Positions 52,930-62,515 of a DNA stretch of 64,000 nt are shown in pieces. How positions within the stretch are numbered: the stretch's first letter is position 1; each line of letters starts with the position of its first letter. A model generated the notes under the pieces. It was not told where the DNA came from and searched no databases. It saw nothing but the letters and a program-made list of their open reading frames with translations. Source of the stretch: an uncultured Caldilineaceae bacterium (lineage in GTDB: Bacteria > Chloroflexota > Anaerolineae > Caldilineales > Caldilineaceae); the NCBI GenBank assembly GCA_958295915.1, contig OY282381.1, forward strand, positions 2,626,722-2,690,721, given 5' to 3'. Position numbers and translations under genes: made by a program.

Positions 52930-53925
52930 TACGTCCTGGTGATGAATGCATGCCACGCGCTGCCCGTCCAGCGGCGCTAACTCGGGATCGATGGATTCGC
53001 ATTCCTCGGTTTTCCAGGCGCAGCGGGGATGAAAGACGCACCCGGTCGGTCGTTCCTCCAGGCCGGGAATGCGGCCGGGAATCGGATTGAGAATATTGTC
53101 TCTGTGCAGATCATGGGCGCATTGAAGCAGACCGATCGTGTAGGGATGACGTGGCCGGCGGAACAGCGCATCGACGCTTCCCAGTTCAACGACTTTGCCG
53201 GCATACAGCACAACCGCCTCATCCGCGCTTGTTGCCACCACCCCCAAATCATGGGCCACGAGCACAATGGACATATTGAGCTCCCGTTTGAGCCGCGCAA
53301 GCAGCGTAAAGATCTGGGCTTCGACCGTGACATCGAGCCCCGTTGTCGGCTCGTCGGCGATCAGCAGTACGGGGTCTGGCGCCAGCGCCATAGCCAACAC
53401 GATCCGTTGTTGCATACCGCCGCTAAACTCGTGGGGATAGGCCTGCAGCCGGGAGGCCGCATCAGGGATTTCTACGCGCTCCATCAGCTCGAGCGCGCGT
53501 ATCTCCCGCTCCGCCTTAGACAATGAGGTATGGTATTTCAAGACCCGTTTGATTTGGTCGCCGACCGTGAGCACTGGGTTGAGAGCGCCGCTAGGGTCCT
53601 GCATCATGTATGTTATGGCGCGCCCACGCAGGCGCATAAGCTCCTGCCGGCTGATATCTTTGCCTTTGAAAACGATGCGATCGGCGTCCCATTCCCCGTT
53701 GCCGGCCAAACCATTCACGAGGGCCATTGCCGCGGAGCTTTTGCCGCTACCGCTCTCCCCCACGATAGCGACGGTTTGACCGGCGTCAATCGAGAGTGAC
53801 AGATTTCTGACCGCGTTGAGTTTCTGCCGACCGGCGCTATAGTGGACGCGCAAATTCTCTATCTGCAGGAGTGGGTGTGTATTGTTATCGCGCGCGCCCC
53901 TGTCGGGCGCGGTACCGGCGTTCAT
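52906..53925 (-). CDS. Oligopeptide ABC transporter ATP-binding protein, OppD/DppD-like
   Basis: 339 residues. Walker [10 protein letters not shown] near residue 57, Q-loop [11 protein letters not shown], signature FSGGMQQRI, Walker [10 protein letters not shown], and the C-terminal oligopeptide-transport domain with Cys-rich [15 protein letters not shown], which often binds an Fe-S cluster. It pairs with OppF (56000-56998) to energise the permeases. Its ATG shares one base with the upstream permease stop (TGATG), so translation is coupled. It is the last gene of the importer operon and its end overlaps nnr from the other strand. Confidence 0.92.
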   Translation of the reverse strand: MNAGTAPDRGARDNNTHPLLQIENLRVHYSAGRQKLNAVRNLSLSIDAGQTVAIVGESGSGKSSAAMALVNGLAGNGEWDADRIVFKGKDISRQELMRLRGRAITYMMQDPSGALNPVLTVGDQIKRVLKYHTSLSKAEREIRALELMERVEIPDAASRLQAYPHEFSGGMQQRIVLAMALAPDPVLLIADEPTTGLDVTVEAQIFTLLARLKRELNMSIVLVAHDLGVVATSADEAVVLYAGKVVELGSVDALFRRPRHPYTIGLLQCAHDLHRDNILNPIPGRIPGLEERPTGCVFHPRCAWKTEECESIDPELAPLDGQRVACIHHQDVSAATPNS

Positions 53926-54854
53926 CAGACATCAGCCTTTTCGAATCGGTATTCGGGATCGAGAACATTGCGGATGCCGTCGCCGAGCACGGAAAAGGCG
54001 AACACCAGCAAAGAAATGGTAAAACCCGGGATGAATATGTGCCAGAACTGTCGATTCAGGAAATATTCCTGCGTTCTGGCCAGTATTTTACCCAACTCGG
54101 GTTGCGGCTCAGCTGGCCCCAGCCCCAAAAACCCTAATCCTGCCGTGCTGAACACGGCCAGCCCCAGATAGGTGGTTGACTGGATAATGACGGCTGTCAG
54201 GCAATTTGGCGCCAACTCAAATGCTACGATACGCCAGGCCGGCATTCCCATCAGTTGGGCGGCTTTGATATAGGCGCGATGCGCTTGCGGAATGGTGGAC
54301 CCGCGCATAGTTCTGGTCAGACGAGGGGTAAAGGTGAATACGAGAGCAAACACGATCGTCATTTCTGGCGTTGTGGTGACAGGCCCGATTTCGATCCCCT
54401 GCGTGCCCCAGGCGGCCACCAGGATGACGGCTAACAGGATTCCGGGAAACGTAAGCAGCGCATCGATCAGGCGCATCACGATCTCATCGAACAGCGAGCC
54501 TTCGAGATAGCCGGTAAGACTGCCTAAAACAATAGCCAGTATGGTGGCCAGCAGAACACTGGAGATTGAAATGACCAGCGTTGTTCGGGTACCATAGATC
54601 AAGCGGCTCAACATATCGCGACCCAAAGCGTCACTTCCCAGCAGAAGTCGCTCGCCTGTGGCGGTGGTTGACATCACACTGATAGGCAGGAGTTCGCCGG
54701 GCGATGCTCTGAACTGTTGAGCGAAATCATAGGGGGCGAACTGCGGACCAAAGATGGCGATGCCCAGAAAAACGAGAACGATCACCGCTCCCAACACGAC
54801 CAGTTTATCCCCCATGAAGCGGTTCCACAGAATACGATAATGCGCTGTGTTCAC
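53925..54854 (-). CDS. Oligopeptide ABC transporter permease, DppC-like
   Basis: 309 residues with six hydrophobic helices. N-terminal MGDKLVVLGAVIVLVFLGIAIFG, then the DppC motif LGSDALGRDMLSRLIYGTRTTL near residue 75, and the ATPase-docking EAA-like loop (YIKAAQLMGMPAWRIVAFELAPN) near 200. It forms the channel with the DppB-like protein upstream. Within the binding protein-OppF-DppB-DppC-OppD operon it is third of the membrane/ATPase genes. Confidence 0.9.
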   Translation of the reverse strand: MNTAHYRILWNRFMGDKLVVLGAVIVLVFLGIAIFGPQFAPYDFAQQFRASPGELLPISVMSTTATGERLLLGSDALGRDMLSRLIYGTRTTLVISISSVLLATILAIVLGSLTGYLEGSLFDEIVMRLIDALLTFPGILLAVILVAAWGTQGIEIGPVTTTPEMTIVFALVFTFTPRLTRTMRGSTIPQAHRAYIKAAQLMGMPAWRIVAFELAPNCLTAVIIQSTTYLGLAVFSTAGLGFLGLGPAEPQPELGKILARTQEYFLNRQFWHIFIPGFTISLLVFAFSVLGDGIRNVLDPEYRFEKADV

Positions 54855-54993
54855 AACCTGTTTCGAGCCTTTCGGCGGGCCACCATTTGCCCCTACTTTC
54901 TGGTCAGCTACACTGGATTCGGCTGATTAGGCAATGCCTGATTGAATGCCCCAAATCTGGGATGCGCCCTCAGGCAAGGTCTCTGGTATCCAC

Positions 54994-55947
54994 TCAGCTT
55001 CTCACGCGCGGATCAAGAACACCGTACAGGATATCGGTCAGCAAATTGATCAGAATGAAGACAGAGCCGATACAGAGCACAAGCGTCTGAAGCAGCGCGT
55101 ACTCTTGTGTTTTCGCTGCTCGGACTAAGAACAGGCCGATGCCGGGGACGCCGAACACAACCTCAACCAGGAACGTGCCGCGGAAGATCAGACCGATCGT
55201 GTACCCTAACACGGTTACAATGGGCAGGATACCGTTGTGCAGCATGTCCTTGATCACGACCCATCTGGGCAAGCCCATAATTCTTTCAAATTGGATAAAC
55301 GATTTATTTTGGACGTCGAACAGTTCCCCTCGGGTAATGCGGGCGACGATGCCGGCTTTGGCCAGGCCGAGGGCGATGGCCGGCAAGATCAAGCTTTGCA
55401 GTGAAAATACAATGTTCCTTGAAAAGTCGATCTGGCCGCTTATTGCCCAGCGATATCGAAATATCACTCCAAACACGAACAGAAGAATAATCGCCAGCCA
55501 GAAATCGGGGACAGAATAGGTGGCGATGCTGATGACCCTTGAGAGGCTGTCAAGCCAGGAGTTCGGTTTAATGGCCGATAAAGCGCCGATGGCGAGCCCC
55601 AGCGTAAGCGCGATCAGCGCCCCAGCGATTGTGAGCCAAAATGTGGCAAGCAAAGGCTTTCTAAGCATCTCGGCGATCGGCGTTCCGGGGGCCATCACGA
55701 TCATTTCACCGAAATCTCCAGATAGCACGCCCCCGACCCAACGCAGGTATTGGACGTGCAAGGGGTCGTTCAAGCCCAACTCCTGGCGAATGCGTTCTTT
55801 TTGCTCCTGCGTACCAAATATGCCGGCCAACGCCTCAACCGGTCCGCCCGGCGTGATATAAAGCAGCCCAAAAGACAGAAAGGTTATCAGAATGAGAGTT
55901 GGTATAGCGGAAACGATCCTCCGCCCGATGTATTTCAACAATGACAT
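54994..55947 (-). CDS. Oligopeptide ABC transporter permease, DppB-like
   Basis: 317 residues from ATG 55947 (MSLLKYIGRRIVSAIP), with the long first periplasmic loop and the docking loop GELFDVQNKSFIQFERIMGLPRW near residue 200. A GTG at 55980 would add 11 residues; the usual DppB N-terminus favours the ATG, although no strong ribosome-binding site precedes either. It lies between OppF and DppC, with a 139-base gap to the latter containing a GCCCC/GGGC hairpin-like repeat. Confidence 0.87.
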   Translation of the reverse strand: MSLLKYIGRRIVSAIPTLILITFLSFGLLYITPGGPVEALAGIFGTQEQKERIRQELGLNDPLHVQYLRWVGGVLSGDFGEMIVMAPGTPIAEMLRKPLLATFWLTIAGALIALTLGLAIGALSAIKPNSWLDSLSRVISIATYSVPDFWLAIILLFVFGVIFRYRWAISGQIDFSRNIVFSLQSLILPAIALGLAKAGIVARITRGELFDVQNKSFIQFERIMGLPRWVVIKDMLHNGILPIVTVLGYTIGLIFRGTFLVEVVFGVPGIGLFLVRAAKTQEYALLQTLVLCIGSVFILINLLTDILYGVLDPRVRS

Positions 55948-55999
55948 AATCTTGTTCAGCGCGGATGTCCTGTCGACCACCCACTATGCGACTGATTCC

Positions 56000-56998
56000 C
56001 TATTGTTTGCGATCGGGATCCTGACTGACTTCGGGGTAGAGGAAACAGCGGACGAGATGATCCGTTGACAGAGGCTGCAACGCCGGCCCACGCTCCCAAC
56101 AGATCGTTCCCACCTGCTCGGTATAGGCGCATCGGGGGTGGAATCTGCATCCGGCTGGCGGGGCCATGGGGGAAGGAGGTTGTCCATGGAGTGACGCCTT
56201 GCGGATCGCGTTTGGATCGATGTCCGCGATCGCGTCCAGGAGCGCCATCGTGTATGGGTGGCAGGGGTGGTCGAAGAGTTGCTGGGCCGGCGCTTGCTCG
56301 ACGATTTTGCCCAGATACATCACGCAGATTCTGTCAGCGATAAATCTGACGGCGCTCAGGTCATGGGAGATGAACAAGAGCGAAATCCCCTTCTCGCGAC
56401 TGATATCGGACAACAGTTTCAATATCTGCACCTTGACATTCATGTCCACAGCGGATGTTGGCTCGTCGCAGACGATGAATTCCGGCTCTAACGCCAGCGT
56501 TCTGGCCAGCGCGACCCGCTGTAGCTCGCCGCCGGACAGTTGAAAGCTATAGCGATCGGCATAACGAGCCGAGAGGCCTACCGCTTCCAGCAGACTGTGG
56601 ATGCGCGCTGTGATGTCCGCGGTGGCAGTGTGTCCCATTTTGCGGATGGGATAGCTCAGAATCGTGCGCACGTTGTGCCGTGGGTTCAGGGATTCCCTGG
56701 GGTATTGAAACAGTAGTTGAACTTTTTTTCTCGTCTCCGCATCTATATTTCCCAAAGAGCGGCCCTTGAAGCGAACGGCGCCCTCAGTAGGTTGTTCAAG
56801 GCCGGCCAGCAACCAGCCCAGCGTTGTCTTTCCGCAGCCACTTTCCCCCACAAGACCAACGATTTCACCCTTTTCTATGCGTAACGTCACGCCATCGACG
56901 GCCTGTATCTCACTTCCTCCCAGAAACAGGAGGCGCTGTAGCCAGGACGCATTTGAGTAGTAGCGTTTTACGCTTTCGGCCTCAATCAATGCGGTCAT
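56000..56998 (-). CDS. Oligopeptide ABC transporter ATP-binding protein, OppF-like
   Basis: 332 residues. The N-terminus carries the OppF-type insertion SNASWLQRLLFLGG before the core; then Walker A GESGCGKTT, Q-loop LFQYPRESLNP, signature LSGGELQRVALARTLAL, Walker B FIVCDEPTSAVD, and the C-terminal oligopeptide domain with CRFHPRCAYTEQVGTIC. It heterodimerises with OppD. It is downstream of the binding-protein gene, separated by 75 bases containing a 40-bp palindrome. Confidence 0.92.
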   Translation of the reverse strand: MTALIEAESVKRYYSNASWLQRLLFLGGSEIQAVDGVTLRIEKGEIVGLVGESGCGKTTLGWLLAGLEQPTEGAVRFKGRSLGNIDAETRKKVQLLFQYPRESLNPRHNVRTILSYPIRKMGHTATADITARIHSLLEAVGLSARYADRYSFQLSGGELQRVALARTLALEPEFIVCDEPTSAVDMNVKVQILKLLSDISREKGISLLFISHDLSAVRFIADRICVMYLGKIVEQAPAQQLFDHPCHPYTMALLDAIADIDPNAIRKASLHGQPPSPMAPPAGCRFHPRCAYTEQVGTICWERGPALQPLSTDHLVRCFLYPEVSQDPDRKQ

Positions 56999-57020
56999 GC
57001 GCGCTGAGGGGAAATCAGTG

Positions 57021-57060
57021 GCTCATGGTCGGTGATCAGTACTGACCACCGACCATGAGC
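57021..57060. repeat. 40-bp near-perfect palindrome between binding-protein and oppF genes
   Basis: Two 20-base arms (GCTCATGGTCGGTGATCAGT and complement) with one mismatch and no loop spacer. In the operon mRNA it would make a strong hairpin after the binding-protein stop, likely protecting that message or reducing read-through. No T-run follows on the coding strand, so it is not a standard terminator. Confidence 0.8.
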
Positions 57061-57073
57061 GGTTTTCGCCGAG

Positions 57074-58771
57074 CTATTCAGGCAGATCGCGCTCGGGTGG
57101 TCCGTGTTCCGTTTCCTCGATGCTGACGCCGTGGATGATGGGGGTGATGGTCGGGCTCGACTCAACCCCTTGCAGGTAGTCCCAATGGACCTCCAGCCGC
57201 GCCCCGTGCACCACAGGGACGTGAATAGCGAGATCCGCATTAACCATCTGAACGTTTTTGACAGCGTCGGCGTACTCCGCCGATCCGGGCGGAGCCACCC
57301 GCATGCGCTGCATGGCGTTCATGAAGCGATTGAGCCATGCTTCGGGCATATCATCCATATGCCAGGGCGCGATACCATACGGTGGGGCATAATAACGCCC
57401 GTATTCGACCACCCAGATGCCTGAGTCGCCGGCGTCATGGTACACGCCATCGACCTCGTTATTGATGACACGCGGCCAGTTCGCCGATGAGACGTTGGCC
57501 TCGACGGTCAGATCAATCCCCACCTTCGCTACCTGCTCTTGGATGATGCTGGCCGGTTTTTCGTAGCCGCGTCCCTCGGCCAAAACGATATGGGCGCTAA
57601 AGCCATCGGGGTTGCCGGCAAGCTGCAGGTGCTCGCGCGCCGCGTCGAGATCGGCCTGCAGTGAATGGATTTTTTCGACTTCCTGGTTGACCAGAGGATC
57701 GTCCGCGTACCAGAAGCTGAAGGCAGGGCTTCCCAGGCCGGCGTTCACCACATTGTTGATGTCGATCCGATCCATAGCGGCGCTAATGGCTTTGCGGTTG
57801 TGGATACCTTGTTCGCTGAAACCCAGAACGCCCTCGCCGACAAAGGCCAAGTAGTTGATAAAGGGGTCGGCTACGGGAATCGCCTTCAGGCCCGCTGTTT
57901 CCTCTACCCGCGCCTGGAGCACTGGCGAGACGTTGAAGTTCCAATCCTGGGCCTGTGCCAACAGCTGGGAGACGCGCACTGTCGGATCATTCACGACCTC
58001 AAACACGAGATACTGCGGAATGTTCTCTGAGAAACCGCCCCAGAACAGATCCCATCCCCAGTAGTCGTCAAATCGCTTGAGTACCACGCGTTCCTCGACA
58101 CTATACTCAATCAACTCGTATGGCCCGGTCGTCACGCCCGGGACTTCGCTCGTGAGCGCTGTTTGCAACCCCTCCTTTTCCACTGGCGCGCCATCATAGG
58201 CTCCTTCTGCCACTATCCGCGGGCCGTCAGTTACCGACATGGCGGACAGCAAGAATGAATCCGGATCGACCAGATCGATCACGACCGTGTGATCATCCTG
58301 TGCTGTCACGCTTTCGACGTTGACGAGCAAACTCGAGGTGGTGAGGGTATTTTCCCTGATAAAGTCCAATGAGTACTTAACGTCGGCGGCGGTGAATGCC
58401 GCGCCATTGTGGAATCTGACCCCCTTCCGCAATGAAATGATCCACCTTCTGCCGTCGTTTTCAACAGTGGGTAAGGCAGTGGCGAGATTCGGCTCGATTC
58501 CGCTTTTCGTCAGCCTGTACAGACCATCGTGGTACATGGTGCCCATGGTCTTGTTCGGTGGCGTCAAGGGGTTGTTGGGATCCACTCCTTGCGGATCCTG
58601 GATAATTGGGTGCTTGATAACATATTCCCGCGCCTGGGGCGCGACCGGCGCTTCCTGGGCGGCCTGGGGCGGGGTAGCTGGGACACAGGCGGCGACGAAC
58701 AGGCTGGTTCCAGCCATACCCGACAACTGCATAAACTGTCGGCGCGTCAATGGTCTTGAATTTGACTTCAT
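57074..58771 (-). CDS. Peptide ABC transporter substrate-binding protein, Tat lipoprotein
   Basis: 565 residues from the ATG at 58771, preceded by GAGGAAGAGG. The signal has both a twin-arginine motif (TRRQFMQLSG) and a lipobox (FVAAC), so it is exported folded and lipid-anchored. SBP family 5 features include VRFHNGAAFTAADVKYSLDFI and a later YYAPPYGIAPWHMDDMPEAWL. It captures the substrate for the OppBCDF genes downstream. It follows the CE15-like esterase gene by 32 bases on the same strand, which suggests oligosaccharide rather than peptide import. Confidence 0.9.
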   Translation of the reverse strand: MKSNSRPLTRRQFMQLSGMAGTSLFVAACVPATPPQAAQEAPVAPQAREYVIKHPIIQDPQGVDPNNPLTPPNKTMGTMYHDGLYRLTKSGIEPNLATALPTVENDGRRWIISLRKGVRFHNGAAFTAADVKYSLDFIRENTLTTSSLLVNVESVTAQDDHTVVIDLVDPDSFLLSAMSVTDGPRIVAEGAYDGAPVEKEGLQTALTSEVPGVTTGPYELIEYSVEERVVLKRFDDYWGWDLFWGGFSENIPQYLVFEVVNDPTVRVSQLLAQAQDWNFNVSPVLQARVEETAGLKAIPVADPFINYLAFVGEGVLGFSEQGIHNRKAISAAMDRIDINNVVNAGLGSPAFSFWYADDPLVNQEVEKIHSLQADLDAAREHLQLAGNPDGFSAHIVLAEGRGYEKPASIIQEQVAKVGIDLTVEANVSSANWPRVINNEVDGVYHDAGDSGIWVVEYGRYYAPPYGIAPWHMDDMPEAWLNRFMNAMQRMRVAPPGSAEYADAVKNVQMVNADLAIHVPVVHGARLEVHWDYLQGVESSPTITPIIHGVSIEETEHGPPERDLPE

Positions 58772-58803
58772 ATCCCTCTTCCTCTCTGGTTGCAGACTGT
58801 AAT

Positions 58804-60282
58804 TCACAGTCGAATATGGATGTCGGCGAAATCCATGTATCGTTCCCAATCGTAGGTCGTCACATCGTGCTTCCCGGTGCGTATATGGTAGCCGATGACG
58901 CTCAGTATCGGTTGGTTCACAGGGGGCATTTCGTCGGCGGCCATGCCCTCCGTGCCCAAAAGTCGGTAGACGGGGTCCGCGTGTTTGGCTCCGAGGAACT
59001 CACCACGGGGGTCAGCCCACAGATCCTCCTGCGCGCTGACCACATAAACGGGCCGCGGCGCGACCAATGCGACGAGCATGTGCTGGTCTACGGGCAGATC
59101 ATCCTCCTTGTCGTTATATTTTTTGAAATTATCACAGAACCAATAGGGATAGGTGCCATTGGCATGTCTGACGGTCTCGCCGAAGCGTCGGCGTGACAGG
59201 GCTGTGCCCCCACAGCCCGAGTTGTTTGAGATCACCAGCGCAAAGCGCTCATCCCGCGCGCCGGCCCATAGCACGGTCTTGCCGAGCCGCGATTGGCCCA
59301 TGACCGCCACGCGCTCGTGGTCGATGTTGTCGTCGGTCTCGAAATAGTCCAGCGCCCGGCTCAACCCCCATGCCCAGGCGCCGATGGAACCCCATTCGTC
59401 GGCGGCCGGCTTCGTTTGCCCGGTTTTGTAGAATAGTGGATGCACGCCGTTCTGGAAGCCGTCGTCGAAGTCGGGATCCAGGTCACCGTAGTACATGGTG
59501 GCGAGCGCGTAGCCCCGTTCCAGGATGCGTTCAAGCGGCCAGCGGGAGGTCAGTGCACCACGGCTGGCCTCGGTGGCGCGGTGGTTGCGAATGCCGCGAT
59601 CGAAACGGTTGCGCATCCATTGCTGCGAGAGAGTAATGTTGGGATCTGTATGGATCGACTGGTTTCCCTGAAAGTTGGGGACCAGGAAGGTGGGCAGGGG
59701 CCGCGCCTGGCTATTGGGCAGGTAGATGAGGATATCCATTCTGGGGTCCTCTTTGCGACCTGTAAAGTAGACAGAAATTTCTTTGCGGGTTGCGGCGCCA
59801 GAGAGAGCCTTGTCGTCGATCGAGTTGATTTCGAAAGTCATGGCTTCGGGCCGGCCCGGCGCTTTGCCGTACACGCGCTCCTGAAACAATTTGAGGATTT
59901 CGGGCCGACGGCTCTCCGTCCACGTTGCGGGGTCGGTGACCGGCCGGCCGTCTGCAAGGACAAGGGGATCGGGCAACTGGTATGCGGGGACGCGGGATTC
60001 GTCATAGTTGACATCCTGGGCATCCCGAACCTCGTTATACCAGGCGCTTGCTTCCGACCTGGTTGGATCCAACTTGAGGGCCATTTCGAAAATTTCGGCC
60101 GCTAACGGCTTCTGCCCTATTACACCGTAAGCCCGGCCAAGCACTTCATAGGTAAAGGGCTTCTCAAGCAGTGCGGGATGAATGTCCATCAGGTGCGTCA
60201 AAACCGAGATCACATACTGCGGTTTGTCCCAGGTCGTCATTTCCTTGAGAAGGAGGTCCAGTTTTTCCGCTACGGTATCCAT
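58804..60282 (-). CDS. CE15-like glucuronoyl esterase with N-terminal TPR-like extension
   Basis: 492 residues. The alpha/beta-hydrolase domain (about 110-492) has [15 protein letters not shown] (nucleophile Ser in the CE15-type GxSRxGK motif), [19 protein letters not shown] (acid Glu region), and [12 protein letters not shown] preceded by DQHM (catalytic His), ending in [16 protein letters not shown]15 enzymes cut ester links between glucuronoxylan and lignin. The first 95 residues form TPR-like helices ([36 protein letters not shown]), and no signal peptide is visible, so it may act on imported material in the cytoplasm. GGGAG precedes the ATG at 60282 by 7 bases. Confidence 0.83.
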   Translation of the reverse strand: MDTVAEKLDLLLKEMTTWDKPQYVISVLTHLMDIHPALLEKPFTYEVLGRAYGVIGQKPLAAEIFEMALKLDPTRSEASAWYNEVRDAQDVNYDESRVPAYQLPDPLVLADGRPVTDPATWTESRRPEILKLFQERVYGKAPGRPEAMTFEINSIDDKALSGAATRKEISVYFTGRKEDPRMDILIYLPNSQARPLPTFLVPNFQGNQSIHTDPNITLSQQWMRNRFDRGIRNHRATEASRGALTSRWPLERILERGYALATMYYGDLDPDFDDGFQNGVHPLFYKTGQTKPAADEWGSIGAWAWGLSRALDYFETDDNIDHERVAVMGQSRLGKTVLWAGARDERFALVISNNSGCGGTALSRRRFGETVRHANGTYPYWFCDNFKKYNDKEDDLPVDQHMLVALVAPRPVYVVSAQEDLWADPRGEFLGAKHADPVYRLLGTEGMAADEMPPVNQPILSVIGYHIRTGKHDVTTYDWERYMDFADIHIRL

Positions 60283-60351
60283 TGTCGTCTCCCTGCCCGC
60301 CATTTGGCGGGCGGCCCGTGCACGCCTATCTGGCCTCTTCTACTGAGACAT

Positions 60352-60400
60352 GCGCGCCACTGTGGGGCGCGAGGTTGTTTTGCACGCCACTGTGGCGCGC
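60352..60400. repeat. Two tandem family B palindromic elements
   Basis: GCGCGCCACTGTGGGGCGCG at 60352-60371 and GCACGCCACTGTGGCGCGC at 60382-60400, in the gap between the ATPase stop and the esterase start. Confidence 0.75.
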
Positions 60401-60427
60401 GAGGTTGCCTCTATGGGGAATGCTGAA

Positions 60428-61510
60428 TCAGCGAATCGCTTGGCCTGTGGCGTCGTCGAAGAGGTGAAACCGATCGAACGACAGGCTCAGAGTGTTCCCC
60501 GGTCGGATCTGAGTCGTCGCCACATCTTTTGCTTTCAGGAGGAGTCCCTCCTTTTCTATATCCAGGATAGTCTCTGAACCGAGCGGTTCCAGCAAGAAAA
60601 CTTGCGCCTGATTGCGTCCTTCGTCACTCATGGTGAAACGGATATCCTCGGGACGGATTCCAAGCGTGCACTTGCCGTCAGGACACATCTCGCTCGCCCG
60701 TACAGCCATCTCTTCGCCTACTGGGATGACGAACTGGTCGCTTTCATGGACTGTTTGGCTGTCCTTCTGGCGTAGTCTGCCGGGGATGAAGTTCATGGGT
60801 GTCGAGCCGACAAAGCGGGCGACGAAATTATTGGCCGGCACATCATAGATATCACCAGGCGTGCCCAGCTGTTGCAGAGTGCCTTGGTTCATCACCGCAA
60901 TCATATCCGCCATCGTCATAGCCTCTACCTGGTCATGCGTCACGTAGATCATCGTCGTGCCAAGCTCGTGTTGCAGCCTCTTGATCTCGGCTCGCATATA
61001 GACGCGCAGCAGGGCATCGATGTTGGAGAGCGGCTCATCCATCAGGAAAACCACAGGCTCGCGGACGATAGCTCGGCCCAGGGCGATGCGTTGCTGCTCT
61101 CCGCCGGAGCACAGCCCCGGCTGTCGTTCCAGCGTATGTGTGATGCCCAGTAGCTCGGCCACGTCCGTGACTCGCCGGTTGATCTCTTCCTTCGGGGTTT
61201 TGCGGAGCCGTAGCGGATAGGCGATGTTGTCAAAGGCAGTGAAGTGAGGATACAGGGCATAGCTTTGAAAGACGAGCGCCACGTCTCTTTCGCGCGGTTC
61301 CAGGTCGTTTACGCGTCTCTCGCCGATGTAGATATCGCCGTAGGTAGGGCGCTCCAATCCGGCCACGCAGCGCATGGTCGTGGTTTTGCCGCAGCCGGAT
61401 GGCCCCAGCAGTACAACCAGATCTCCATCTTTGACGACCAGATCCAGATGATTGACTGCGCAGGTGTCGCCAAAGTACTTTGTCAAACCAACTATTTTTA
61501 CTTCTGCCAA
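60428..61510 (-). CDS. Sugar ABC transporter ATP-binding protein (MalK/UgpC/MsmX type)
   Basis: 360 residues from a TTG at 61510, which has AAGGAGAG 9 bases upstream. Walker A GPSGCGKTTT, Q-loop VFQSYALYPH, Walker B VFLMDEPLSNID, H-loop YVTHDQVEAM and a C-terminal regulatory OB (TOBE) domain (about 240-360, ending in LSLSFDRFHLF). The signature is CSGGEQQRIALGRA, with Cys for the usual Leu. It energises the two permeases at 61563-63472. Such ATPases can serve several sugar importers. Confidence 0.9.
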   Translation of the reverse strand: MAEVKIVGLTKYFGDTCAVNHLDLVVKDGDLVVLLGPSGCGKTTTMRCVAGLERPTYGDIYIGERRVNDLEPRERDVALVFQSYALYPHFTAFDNIAYPLRLRKTPKEEINRRVTDVAELLGITHTLERQPGLCSGGEQQRIALGRAIVREPVVFLMDEPLSNIDALLRVYMRAEIKRLQHELGTTMIYVTHDQVEAMTMADMIAVMNQGTLQQLGTPGDIYDVPANNFVARFVGSTPMNFIPGRLRQKDSQTVHESDQFVIPVGEEMAVRASEMCPDGKCTLGIRPEDIRFTMSDEGRNQAQVFLLEPLGSETILDIEKEGLLLKAKDVATTQIRPGNTLSLSFDRFHLFDDATGQAIR

Positions 61511-61528
61511 TGCATACTCTCCTTGTCC

Positions 61529-61554
61529 AATTCGGAATCGATCGATTCCGAATT
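61529..61554. repeat. 26-bp perfect palindrome between permease and ATPase genes
   Basis: AATTCGGAATCGA and its complement without spacer, just upstream of the ATPase ribosome-binding site. It resembles the dispersed AATTCCGAATTC family and would form a hairpin in the operon mRNA. Confidence 0.75.
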
Positions 61555-61562
61555 TTTCGGTC

Positions 61563-62465
61563 TCATCCAGCCACGCCAAAGGTCAAGCCGCGCACGAGAA
61601 ACCTTTGCAAGGTGAAGGCGGCGACCAACACTGGGACTACGGCGATCGTGCCCGCGGCGCTGACGACGCCCCAATCCAGTTCATGCTGGGGGATCTGCGC
61701 TTGGATGGCGATCGGAAGCGTCATGGTGCTCATTGAATTTACGAAGTAGAGGGCAATGATGTACTCATTCCAGTTGAAGATAAACAGAAGAATGGCGATG
61801 GAGAAGAGGCTGGGGAAGATCAAGGGTAGCAGGATACGGCGCACGGCGCCGAATCGAGTATCTCCATCCATCAGGGCCGCTTCCTCGACGTCCACGGGCA
61901 CATCCATGAATGTTCCACGCAGTACCCAGACTGCGAACGCTGTGTTCAGCACGGTGTATAAGATGATCAGGGTGTACTTTTCGTCGATAATTCCCAAATC
62001 GCTACCCAACAGATATAAGGGGATGGCCGAAGCAATGGGCGGCAATAAGGCCACGAGCCCCATGAGTGCGACGACAATGCCTACAAAACGCAAGGGCAGA
62101 CGCATCCTGGTAGCGGCGTAGGCGGCTGGCACGGCGACGAGCAAGCAAAAGATTGTCGCGAAGCCGGCGACGACCAAACTGTTGACAATGTTTTCGAGGA
62201 TGCGTCGTTCGAAGATCGTCACCCAGGCGTCTATACGCGGGTCCGTAGGAAACAGACGCGGTGGGATGTGAGCCAGATCTCGCAAAGACTTGACAGATGT
62301 AAGGGCCACCCAATACATGGGAACAAGGGTCCAGAACGCCGCCATATACAGGACTACAACCACGAGCGCCTTTTTCAGGTTAAGACGGCGTTTCTGCGCG
62401 GCCAGAACCACCTCCTGGTTTATCTGTTCGCTCGTTGAAGAGTCGATCGCTTGCTCGTTTGTCAT
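61563..62465 (-). CDS. Sugar ABC transporter permease, MalG/UgpE-like
   Basis: 300 residues with six membrane helices; the EAA loop is EEAALMDGDTRFGAVRRILLPLIFPSL near residue 190. The start is taken as the ATG at 62465 (MTNEQAIDSS). An open frame continues upstream to 62513 only because a family B palindromic element there happens to be open; a weak TAACGT... context gives no ribosome-binding site either way. It pairs with the MalF-like permease at 62516. Confidence 0.88.
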   Translation of the reverse strand: MTNEQAIDSSTSEQINQEVVLAAQKRRLNLKKALVVVVLYMAAFWTLVPMYWVALTSVKSLRDLAHIPPRLFPTDPRIDAWVTIFERRILENIVNSLVVAGFATIFCLLVAVPAAYAATRMRLPLRFVGIVVALMGLVALLPPIASAIPLYLLGSDLGIIDEKYTLIILYTVLNTAFAVWVLRGTFMDVPVDVEEAALMDGDTRFGAVRRILLPLIFPSLFSIAILLFIFNWNEYIIALYFVNSMSTMTLPIAIQAQIPQHELDWGVVSAAGTIAVVPVLVAAFTLQRFLVRGLTFGVAG

Positions 62466-62468
62466 AAC

Positions 62469-62490
62469 GTCGCGCCCCCCAGTGGCGCGC
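62469..62490. repeat. Short palindromic element, family B
   Basis: GTCGCGCC / GGCGCGC arms, in the 50-base gap between the two permease genes, directly before the downstream permease start. Confidence 0.7.
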
Positions 62491-62515
62491 AATAGAACGC
62501 GTCTCAAGCTCATTT

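Noticed and set aside
62466..62513. Upstream extension of the MalG-like permease (LLRATGGRDV)
   Set aside because: It is the translation of a family B palindromic element and does not resemble permease sequence.
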